Assembly (NCBI GenBank): GCA_016703155.1
Contig: JADJCP010000002.1
Coordinates: 124,001 to 188,000 of the forward strand
Origin: Hydrogenophilales bacterium
GTDB taxonomy: Bacteria; Pseudomonadota; Gammaproteobacteria; Burkholderiales; Thiobacillaceae
DNA length: 64,000 nt
Reading direction: 5' to 3'
This document shows, piece after piece, positions 18,957 through 25,980 of the stretch. The position numbers and the translations under genes were made by a program. Positions within the stretch are counted from its first letter, which is position 1. Each line of letters opens with the position of its first letter. The notes under the pieces were generated by a model. It was not told the DNA's origin and did no database searches. It saw nothing but the letters and a program-made list of their open reading frames with translations.

Positions 18957-19396
18957 CGGCCTGTCCTCTCCAGGTTCTGGCGGGCGAGATAGACCGCCCA
19001 GGCATACTTGCTACGCGCCGTCCGGCAGGCGACGCCCTTGAGCTTGGTGCACGAGGCGTTGTAGGCCCCGACGGCCTCCCAGGTATCGCCATGCTTGGCC
19101 TTCATCTGGGCCAATACCCAGGCGCCCATATAGATGTTGGTGCAGGCGTCCCAGAGCACATCCGGGTGCATGCCCGCAGCGCGAGCATTCGAGGGCATGA
19201 CCTGCATCACACCGCGGGCACCCACGGGACTCAGTGCATCGATCCGGAATCGGGATTCGACGCAGGCGATCGCACCCAACTCAATCGGGTCGAGCCCGTA
19301 GGCGGCGGCGGCTTCATGCCAGCAGGCGGCATGCGCGGAGGACGCCAGGCAGGCGAGTAGGTAAAGGGTGGGTCGCTTGAACATGGCCGAAACCAT
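18947..19396 (-). CDS. Lytic transglycosylase of the conjugation system (VirB1/Orf169-like)
   Basis: A 149-residue exported protein with a signal peptide ending AHA. The SLT domain has catalytic glutamate in GAIACVESRFR at about residue 47, followed by SPVGARGVMQVMPSNA and the AYNAS motif. It opens peptidoglycan for the channel. The ATG at 19396 is preferred because GGAGG lies nine bases upstream. It is the first gene of the leftward operon, right beside the regulatory region. Confidence 0.92.
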   Translation of the reverse strand: MVSAMFKRPTLYLLACLASSAHAACWHEAAAAYGLDPIELGAIACVESRFRIDALSPVGARGVMQVMPSNARAAGMHPDVLWDACTNIYMGAWVLAQMKAKHGDTWEAVGAYNASCTKLKGVACRTARSKYAWAVYLARQNLERTGRCG

Positions 19397-19408
19397 ACAA
19401 GTCGACCT

Positions 19409-19422
19409 CCGAATTAATTCGG
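19409..19422. repeat. Perfect 14-bp palindrome
   Basis: CCGAATTAATTCGG is fully self-complementary. It overlaps the ribosome site of the transglycosylase (GGAGG, 19410-19406) and the start of the left 24-bp repeat copy, so a protein bound here could also affect translation or transcription of the leftward operon. Confidence 0.6.
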
Positions 19423-19439
19423 AATAAATAAAACGAATT
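19416..19439 (+). repeat. Left copy of a 24-bp inverted repeat, putative activator site
   Basis: The copy is AATTCG, 12 AT-rich bases, CGAATT, so it is itself a dyad. It is repeated exactly in inverted orientation at 19734-19757. It ends 18 bases before the TATAAT at 19458, covering the -35 region where no TTGACA-like hexamer exists. This geometry is typical of a class II activator site. Confidence 0.75.
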
Positions 19440-19457
19440 GTTTGGCTATCGAGCCTG

Positions 19458-19463
19458 TATAAT
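19458..19463 (+). promoter_or_regulatory. Putative -10 box, rightward
   Basis: TATAAT with a TGCCCG three bases downstream, 18 bases after the left 24-bp repeat. It would start a transcript around 19470, leaving a leader of about 320 bases before the first gene of the relaxase operon. Confidence 0.5.
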
Positions 19464-19709
19464 TATTGCCCGCAAAAAAACGCGAAGCATAAAAAAACAA
19501 TAAAAACAGTCAGATAGACGAATTCAGAGGCGCCGTGCGCATCACGCAAAGCATGAAATCCTAAAAAATATAATTGCTACGGGCCGATCCAAAGGGAGGC
19601 CCGCCCGCTGAATTAACGCGGTCGGGCCGAAAGGCAGGAAGGTAAAAAGCTACGGTAAAACAAGGGGATAAAGGTAAAGCCCAGGAAATGGATAAAAAAA
19701 CGGGCAGTT

Positions 19710-19715
19710 ATTATA
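19710..19715 (-). promoter_or_regulatory. Putative -10 box, leftward
   Basis: On the minus strand this reads TATAAT, 18 bases after the right 24-bp repeat copy and three bases before TGCCCG, the same spacing as the rightward unit. It would transcribe the tra operon with a leader of about 300 bases that overlaps the opposing leader. Confidence 0.5.
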
Positions 19716-19733
19716 CGCGCCCTGGTCCTGAGA

Positions 19734-19757
19734 AATTCGTTTTATTTATTCCGAATT
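19734..19757 (-). repeat. Right copy of the 24-bp inverted repeat
   Basis: Exact reverse complement of 19416-19439. The two copies are 294 bases apart and point towards each other. The bases just outside the 24-mer do not match, so the conserved unit has sharp edges, as expected for a binding site under selection. Confidence 0.75.
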
Positions 19758-19788
19758 TCCGGGGAAAGCAGGCCCTAATCTGCCCGCC

Positions 19789-20226
19789 ATGAACGAAGCC
19801 CCCGACAAATCGATGCGAAGGGTGACCGCCTTGCTGGCGCAAGTCGGTCTGCTCCACTGGCGCACGGTTCTTGACGATCTCATCCGGCGCTACGCCGGCC
19901 TGGAGGACATCACCATCGGCCTCGACGAGGGCGCGCGCCCGGAAATCGTCGCACTGCTGCGGACATTGCACAAGAATAACGTCCATCGACTCGATGATCG
20001 TCAATTCGCCCACGCAATCGCCGACTTGGGCTTCCTGGACTATCAGGTCCACCGAGTCGTCGATGGCCACATGACCGACGAGCGTTGGAATCCCGGCCAG
20101 TGCAGCCTTGCCGAATACCGCGCCGCCGGTGCCATCACGGCCTATCCAGTATTCGATCGAACCACCCCGGCCGGCCTGACCGCAATGGGGTTGCTGCGCC
20201 AGGTCCGCCAACATGGAGAGCATTGA
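19789..20226 (+). CDS. Unknown protein heading the relaxase operon
   Basis: A 145-residue soluble protein, helical, with no signal peptide or membrane segment. It overlaps the relaxase start by 14 bases, so it is co-translated with it. Notable stretches are LLHWRTVLDDLIRRYAGLED and FLDYQVHRVVDGHMTDERW. The family is not recognised. Its place first after the control region suggests a DNA-processing accessory or regulator of transfer. Confidence 0.7.
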   Translation: MNEAPDKSMRRVTALLAQVGLLHWRTVLDDLIRRYAGLEDITIGLDEGARPEIVALLRTLHKNNVHRLDDRQFAHAIADLGFLDYQVHRVVDGHMTDERWNPGQCSLAEYRAAGAITAYPVFDRTTPAGLTAMGLLRQVRQHGEH

Positions 20227-22492
20227 CCTGGCCGTGGCCGCGATCCCGGCCATCGTGATCGGCGCGGCCGGGTTATGGTGGTGGTCTCGACCGGCCAAGT
20301 CTGCCGAAGTCGTGACTCAGCCAGTCGCCCAGGCATCGCCCATGACCTGGCCCGGCAATGCGCTGCCCATCCTCGATGCAGACAAGATCATCGCCACCAC
20401 GGGTATGGCGCCTACCCTGATCGAGGTGCGTCGACTCTCGGGGTTGACCGACCCCACCTGGCAGACCCATATCGCGCCAACCATCCGCGCCGTCGCCGAG
20501 ATGCTGCAACAATTGCCCGCGTCCGAGGCGCATCACCACGCCCAGCCGGGTGGCTTGTTCGTGCATACCGTGGAGACACTGCAGCACGCCGCAAAACTGC
20601 GCCAGGGGCGCATCCTTCCCCCGGGTGCAGACATCGAGAATCAAGGGCGAACTCAACACCTGTGGACCGTCGGAATCTACGTTGCCGCCCTGCTCCACGA
20701 CATCGGCAAGACCGTCGCCGATGTCAGAGTCACCCTCTTCTCCCAAGCAACGACCTCCGGCGTTCCTTGGCAGGCCCTGATGGGCTCGATGATCGATGCC
20801 AAGGCCGAGGCCTATGTCGTCGACTTTCCGCGTACCCTGGAGCGTGACTACCAGGCGCATCAGCGTATCGGCATTCAACTGATGCAGCGTCTCGTGTCTA
20901 CTGAAACCCGTATCTGGCTCAGTTCCGATCCGGTACTCCTTGATCATTTGTTGGCCTACCTTGGAGGTGACTCTCAGGGTCCGATCGCCGAGATCGCCCG
21001 CGAGTCGGAGGCCGAGAGCGTGCGGCGTAATCTCGCCTCGGGCTCGCGCGTTCGTTTCGCCACATCAAAAGCCACGCCCTTGATCGAACTGTTGATGCAT
21101 GGCCTGCGCGCTATGCTGGTCGAAGGTGGCCGGTTACCCCTGAACCGACCTGGCGCGGCTGGCTTCTGCGATGGCACGGATATCTGGTTCGCCGCCGCGC
21201 GGATTGCCAATGAAGTGCGTGACTGGCTCAAATCCGCCTACCCGGATGCTGCCATTCCAGGCGAAACCATGAACGACAGGTTGTTCGATACCTGGCAGGA
21301 ATACGGCGCCTGTCGAGTCAATCCGGACACCCAGGGCGCCATCTGGGGGGCTCAGATCGAATTCAACAGCGGGCAATCCATCACCCTCGGCGCCCTCCTG
21401 CGCTTCCCATTGGAGCTGCTCTACCCTGAAGCATCCCTATATCCAGGCCCTCTGGATGGGCGAGTCATTCCCACCAGCAAAGTGTCGGCTTTGACCGCCG
21501 AGATCGCCCCAAGACCGGCGCCGGCCCAGCAGGCCGATTCTCCAACTTCCGTAACTGGCTCAGCCACCCCCCCGAGTACGCCCCCAGGCGGGCTCGGGTC
21601 AAATGATCGGACGCTGGCGCAAATACCGCCCTCAAGGGCACCCGAACCGGCAGCGAAGCCAGAGGTATCCCCCAGCGACCTCACGCCGCGCCTGCCAAAT
21701 ATTCAGGGCTTTGGCGGGGCCAAGAAAGCCATACAGAAGCCGCCCAAAGCGGCCCCTGCGCCAGTCAACCCACCGGTCGTGGTCAGCGCGCCTTCGGCAC
21801 AGGACGCGACGGACGAGTTTCTCGACGATTTCGACGCAGCCGGCCCCCTGCCGACCATGATCGGCCGATCCCCGCCTGCAGCGCCTTCCCCTCCCTCAGA
21901 GGCGCCCATGCTGAGCGGCGCGGTCGTGCCCCATGTCAGCCTGCCCAAGGAAGCCACCCCTCCCAAGAAAAGCGGCAAGAAAGGCGCGGCACCCTCAGAT
22001 ACCGCCATGCGCTTCATGGGTTGGGTCCAGCAAGGTCTGGCCGATGGCAGCCTGCCCTACAACACCACGACCGCCCTGGTGCATTTCGTCATGGTCAATC
22101 TGCGGGACCGCGAGGAAACCATGATGTTGCTGGTTTCCCCGGCGATATTCCGGCGATTCGCCGAGTCCTATGGCGATCCTGGGAACGACCCTGGCAGTGC
22201 GGGCGAGAGCCAGGAAGTCACTGCCAACAAGCTTGGTATGGGCATCCAGTTGTCCTTCACGCACGCCGGCTGGCATCAACCAGCGACGCGAGGGCGCAAC
22301 ATCCATCGCTTCCAGGTCATACGCCGTGGCGACTGCGGTGGATCGCTGCTCAACGGCTTCCTGGTGGTCGAGCCCGAGCGCTTCGTGAATCCCGTCCCGC
22401 CTGCAAACGATCGTTTGCGCTACTGGAGTCAAGGCGCCCTGGCCAGCGCGGATCGGCCAGAGAAGCCCGAGAAGGCCGTAGCGAAGGCATGA
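20213..22492 (+). CDS. MobH-family relaxase (TraI_2)
   Basis: A 759-residue protein. After a short N-terminal hydrophobic stretch comes the TraI_2 domain, with the histidine cluster EAHHHAQPGG at about 106-113 (the 3H motif of MobH) and the metal-binding HD motif LLHDIGKTVAD at about 161. A proline-rich linker covers about 420-590. The C-terminal TraI_2_C (DUF1528) domain includes FMGWVQQGLADGSLPYN. It should nick the transfer origin and pilot the strand. It is followed directly by traD with an ATGA overlap, the normal MobH arrangement. Confidence 0.95.
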   Translation: MESIDLAVAAIPAIVIGAAGLWWWSRPAKSAEVVTQPVAQASPMTWPGNALPILDADKIIATTGMAPTLIEVRRLSGLTDPTWQTHIAPTIRAVAEMLQQLPASEAHHHAQPGGLFVHTVETLQHAAKLRQGRILPPGADIENQGRTQHLWTVGIYVAALLHDIGKTVADVRVTLFSQATTSGVPWQALMGSMIDAKAEAYVVDFPRTLERDYQAHQRIGIQLMQRLVSTETRIWLSSDPVLLDHLLAYLGGDSQGPIAEIARESEAESVRRNLASGSRVRFATSKATPLIELLMHGLRAMLVEGGRLPLNRPGAAGFCDGTDIWFAAARIANEVRDWLKSAYPDAAIPGETMNDRLFDTWQEYGACRVNPDTQGAIWGAQIEFNSGQSITLGALLRFPLELLYPEASLYPGPLDGRVIPTSKVSALTAEIAPRPAPAQQADSPTSVTGSATPPSTPPGGLGSNDRTLAQIPPSRAPEPAAKPEVSPSDLTPRLPNIQGFGGAKKAIQKPPKAAPAPVNPPVVVSAPSAQDATDEFLDDFDAAGPLPTMIGRSPPAAPSPPSEAPMLSGAVVPHVSLPKEATPPKKSGKKGAAPSDTAMRFMGWVQQGLADGSLPYNTTTALVHFVMVNLRDREETMMLLVSPAIFRRFAESYGDPGNDPGSAGESQEVTANKLGMGIQLSFTHAGWHQPATRGRNIHRFQVIRRGDCGGSLLNGFLVVEPERFVNPVPPANDRLRYWSQGALASADRPEKPEKAVAKA

Positions 22493-24552
22493 GCTATCCC
22501 GTCGAAAACCTGCTGCGCCCTCCGGTGGAGATCCTGTCCGGGGTCGCCATGTTTGTTGGCTCAACGCTCCTGGCCAGCGCCCCGGACTGGTTGCCAGTCA
22601 GTCGTCCGATCGCATTGACCCTGGCCCTTGGCCTTCTTCTGGCCTCGGCCTGGCGGATTCAGCAAGCTGGGGTTGTGCTGCGCTACCAGCGCAATCTACG
22701 GACCTTGAAGGGCTATTCCCTGAAACCGAGGGACATCCCCTGGAGCAATGAAGTTCTGTATCTGGGTTTGGGGTTCCGATGGACGGCACTGCATACCCGG
22801 CGCTTGCACCAATCGCTCTCGCCGGAGAACCGTCGCTATGTCGAACCCACTTGGTTCTACCAGACCATCCGGCGCATGGAACGGGCCTGGGAACATGACC
22901 CACATCCTTTCAGGCAATCCATGCGCATACTGTTTCGGCAGGACGCCTGGTGGAACCTGTGGCCCCCCATGCCCGACATCGGCGGTACGCCGGCCCTGCA
23001 CGGCGTGGAGCCGGAGGAAATGCCAGTCACCATGCCCCTGACCGGGCGAGTGGGACATACCCTGGTACTCGGTACCACCCGTGTCGGCAAGACCCGCTTG
23101 GCGGAAATACTGATTACGCAGGACATCCGGCGCGGCGATGTGGTCATCACCTTCGACCCGAAGGGCGACGCCGATCTGATGATTCGCATGTACGTGGAGG
23201 CGCGCCGCGCCGGTCGGCCCTTCTACATGTTTCATCTCGGTTTTCCGCACATCTCGGCACGCTACAACCCGATCGGCTCGTTCTCGCGCATCACCGAGGT
23301 GGCCACCCGGACGGCGGACCCACTCCCCTCTGAAGGCAACTCGGCGGCCTTCAAGGAATTTGTCTGGCGCTTCGTCAATGTCCTGGCCAAGGCGATGACG
23401 ACCCTGGGCGAGCGTCCCGACTTCCAGAGCATCTACGCCTATGCGGTGGATACGGAATCCCTGGCCGTGCGCTATTTCAATTGGTGGCTGGATCGCGTCC
23501 GCCCAGGGTGGCAAGCAGGGGTCACTGACCTGGAATCGTCACAGGCCAAGGCCCTGGGGGAAACCGCCAAGAAAAGTGGCCGCTCTCTGCATACCGTGGC
23601 CATCATGGGCTTTATTCGGGACAACGATCTGCGCGACCCTGTGGCCGACGCCCTGCGGTCTGTGCTGAGCAACGACCGGACCTACTTCGAGAAGCTCGTC
23701 TCCAGCCTGTATCCGCTCCTGGAAAAGCTCACCACGGGCAAGATCGCCGATCTGATCTCACCAAACTATGCGGCGCTGGACGATCCTCGACCGATCATCG
23801 ACTGGATGGGCGTCATCAACCAGTCCGCAGTCGTCTACATCGGCCTCGATTCGCTCTCCGATCACGAGGTCGCCGGCGCGATCGGCACCGCGATGTTCGC
23901 CGATCTGACCAGTGTCGCCGGGCAGATCTATAAATTCGGCGTCGGCGCCGGGCAAATCTCCCCAGGGCGCCGCAAATTGGCGCTGCATGCGGACGAGTTC
24001 AACGAGCTGGTCGGCGACGCCTTCATTCCCATGGTCAACAAGGCCGGTGGTGCCGGCTATCAGGTCACCGCCTATACCCAGACCTGGCATGACGTGGAGG
24101 CAAAGGTGGGGGATGCTGCCAAGGCGATGCAGATCGGCGGCAACTTCAATACGCGCATTGTGCTACGTGTGGAGAACACCGAAACCGCCGAGATCTTGAC
24201 CGAGAAGCTATCGGAGGTCGACGTACCCACCATGCAGGTAGCGTCGATGGCCAGTGACTCCAACGACCCTACGGACTTCGCGGAATTTCAGAGCCGCAAT
24301 GAGGATCGCATCACCATCGAGCGAATGCCAATGTTGACGCCAGCCGACCTGGTGCAACTCCCCAAGGGGCAGGCCTTCGCTTTGATCGATGGCGGCCAAC
24401 TCTGGAAGATCCGCATTCCCTTGGCGGATACCGTTGACGAGCAGGACGTGCCGGCCAATATCGAGGACATGTCGCGGCAGATGCGCGCTATCACTCAAGC
24501 CCATGAACCGGATGCCAGCATCACGGTCGAGGGTAAAGGGAGCGGCTGGTAA
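22489..24552 (+). CDS. traD: Type IV coupling protein TraD
   Basis: 687 residues from the ATG at 22489, which overlaps the relaxase stop. Two N-terminal membrane segments (about 18-62) precede an ATPase with Walker A LGTTRVGKTRLAE at about 194 and FDPKGDADLM, and a Walker B-like HADEFNELVGD. It brings the relaxosome to the secretion channel. A longer open frame upstream lies inside the relaxase gene and is not real. It is followed by a DUF4400 gene, as in many MobH elements. Confidence 0.95.
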   Translation: MSYPVENLLRPPVEILSGVAMFVGSTLLASAPDWLPVSRPIALTLALGLLLASAWRIQQAGVVLRYQRNLRTLKGYSLKPRDIPWSNEVLYLGLGFRWTALHTRRLHQSLSPENRRYVEPTWFYQTIRRMERAWEHDPHPFRQSMRILFRQDAWWNLWPPMPDIGGTPALHGVEPEEMPVTMPLTGRVGHTLVLGTTRVGKTRLAEILITQDIRRGDVVITFDPKGDADLMIRMYVEARRAGRPFYMFHLGFPHISARYNPIGSFSRITEVATRTADPLPSEGNSAAFKEFVWRFVNVLAKAMTTLGERPDFQSIYAYAVDTESLAVRYFNWWLDRVRPGWQAGVTDLESSQAKALGETAKKSGRSLHTVAIMGFIRDNDLRDPVADALRSVLSNDRTYFEKLVSSLYPLLEKLTTGKIADLISPNYAALDDPRPIIDWMGVINQSAVVYIGLDSLSDHEVAGAIGTAMFADLTSVAGQIYKFGVGAGQISPGRRKLALHADEFNELVGDAFIPMVNKAGGAGYQVTAYTQTWHDVEAKVGDAAKAMQIGGNFNTRIVLRVENTETAEILTEKLSEVDVPTMQVASMASDSNDPTDFAEFQSRNEDRITIERMPMLTPADLVQLPKGQAFALIDGGQLWKIRIPLADTVDEQDVPANIEDMSRQMRAITQAHEPDASITVEGKGSGW

Positions 24553-25247
24553 TGGCTGGTGACGTTGCAAGCATCGACATTGGTATCACCAAGGCGATCA
24601 CCGCGCCTTTCAAGATACTGTCGTTTTTAGTGATCGGATTCTTTGTGATCCTGGTCGGTCGCATGGCGATCGACATGTGGATCTTGGCCGATGGCTCTCA
24701 AGACGTTCTGGAGCCACCAACTGCCGACATTGCACGCGAACTGGAACGTGCCTCAGCCGCGCCGGCATTCATGGGTTCGACCCATGATCGCGCCATCGCT
24801 TGGGCGAATTTCATTACCGAATGGTTCTATCGCAAGCCAGGCTTGCTGAAAAACGCCGGCCCCGATGCGGCGCCGACTGAACAGGCGGTACGCCGAGGCG
24901 TTCGCGCCGTGGATTTCGCGATCGGCCGTGCATTGACTGGCTCCCAGGTCATTTCGATACGTGCCGCCGTCGTGGTGGCGTATCTACCCTGGATAGGCTT
25001 CCTCTATCTGCTGGCCATCCTGGACGGTGTGGTTGAGCGAGCAAGACGCAAGTATGGCGGTGGCAGAGAGTCTTCCACCATTTATCACCGGGCCAAGTAC
25101 TTCCAAGTGAACATTTTCACAGTCTCGGGAGCTGCGTTTCTCTGGTGGCCAAGCGACCTCGATTCTTCGAATATAATCATGCTCACAACATTTGGCTGTG
25201 CCTTCCTAGCAAGGCTACAAGCCAAATACTACAAGAAGTATGTCTAA
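24552..25247 (+). CDS. DUF4400-type conjugative element membrane protein
   Basis: 231 residues starting in a TAATG overlap with traD. Hydrophobic segments lie at about 20-45, 140-160 and 195-220, with a polar middle region (TADIARELERASAAPAF, ITEWFYRKPG). This resembles the DUF4400 / integrating-element membrane proteins found next to traD. Its role is unknown; position suggests help in coupling-protein function or entry exclusion. Base composition drops towards its 3' end. Confidence 0.8.
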   Translation: MAGDVASIDIGITKAITAPFKILSFLVIGFFVILVGRMAIDMWILADGSQDVLEPPTADIARELERASAAPAFMGSTHDRAIAWANFITEWFYRKPGLLKNAGPDAAPTEQAVRRGVRAVDFAIGRALTGSQVISIRAAVVVAYLPWIGFLYLLAILDGVVERARRKYGGGRESSTIYHRAKYFQVNIFTVSGAAFLWWPSDLDSSNIIMLTTFGCAFLARLQAKYYKKYV

Positions 25248-25545
25248 GTACAGGGGTGGTAACAAAGTGTTGTTCTCGAAGCTAAGTAAGGCTCTAGGGG
25301 AGCCTGACGACTTCACAATTTGGCGATATTCGACCGCGCTAGATATGAGTGATGTTGCGTGGAAACGTTATGCACGAACCTACAACGTTGCGTCCAAGAT
25401 TGAGCACGCAAAGAACAATGGTGAATGGGACAATAACTTGAGAATCTTTTTGGAGCGCATGGCCGAGGGAAACATTCCCATAACGGCATTTTTAACTCAA
25501 GAGGGACGCGAATGGTTGAATGACATGCTTAGGCAGAGTAGCTAA
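25240..25545 (+). CDS. Small AT-richer unknown protein at the operon end
   Basis: A 101-residue soluble protein overlapping the previous gene by eight bases. Its base and codon use are clearly more AT-rich than the rest of the operon. It is rich in N, K, W and Y (SKIEHAKNNGEWDNNLRIFLERM). The family is not recognised. It may be a recent cargo gene carried at the end of the transfer operon. Confidence 0.6.
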   Translation: MSKYRGGNKVLFSKLSKALGEPDDFTIWRYSTALDMSDVAWKRYARTYNVASKIEHAKNNGEWDNNLRIFLERMAEGNIPITAFLTQEGREWLNDMLRQSS

Positions 25546-25980
25546 TACTTATTTCGTTGCTTGTCCTGTGGGTTGGGCTCCACGCATCCAATAAATTTGC
25601 TCCGAATTCTCAGCCAACAACAAAAATTTGATTTTTTGTAACTTAAGGGTTAAATAGAATCTGGCGTTGTCGATACAAACATCAAAAAGCTAGTCGAATC
25701 TACGCCCCACACAGGCCGCAATGGCTTGGCCCAGACATGTTTAGGCAATTTAACGACCTATACATTATACGTATTCTGACCCATGCTTGATTCGGCTTTC
25801 AGAGCGGTATCAGAGAAGCTTGAGCAAGCGTGCACCACCCGCTTCGCCAATAGCTATCGGATACGTAGCAGCGAACGTTCATTGAGCCGAATTCCACTCG
25901 GTGCGAATCCCGAAAACTCTCGCACTGATAAGGTAAACTCACTCGAACTCCTAAACGCCGCAACGAAACGCAGATACCCG
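25546..25980. other. AT-rich boundary between the conjugative region and ftsK
   Basis: About 435 bp with no convincing gene. The first 240 bp are strongly AT-rich with TTTTTTG tracts and TACATTATAC. The rest is intermediate in composition. An open frame continues into ftsK from 25783, but the encoded 66 residues (SERSLSRIPLGANPENSRTD) do not resemble an FtsK N-terminus. The ftsK promoter, and possibly an element end, should lie here. No direct repeat can be assigned because the other end is not in the window. Confidence 0.5.

Larger units (their letters stand above)
19397..19788. promoter_or_regulatory. Divergent control region between the two transfer operons
   Basis: 392 bp without a gene, clearly more AT-rich than its surroundings, between the leftward tra operon and the rightward relaxase operon. 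It holds the 24-bp inverted repeat, two inward-facing TATAAT boxes, a palindrome at 19409-19422, a CGGGCC/GGCCCG hairpin around 19580-19605 and several A-rich tracts. An origin of transfer could also be here, since the relaxase operon begins beside it, but no known nick motif was recognised. Confidence 0.75.

Noticed and set aside
22021..22488. Upstream extension of traD to 843 residues
   Set aside because: It lies inside the relaxase gene. The ATG at 22489 overlaps the relaxase stop and begins a normal TraD N-terminus with two membrane helices.
25880..25970. tRNA-like or attachment-site-like sequence (GTGCGAATCCCG) upstream of ftsK
   Set aside because: No five-base T-stem, acceptor stem or anticodon arm could be built on either strand, so no tRNA or tRNA-derived att site is claimed.
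25783..25980. In-frame 66-residue extension of FtsK
   Set aside because: It is polar, lacks any FtsK feature and precedes a natural start (MAGNTRRSP) at 25981.
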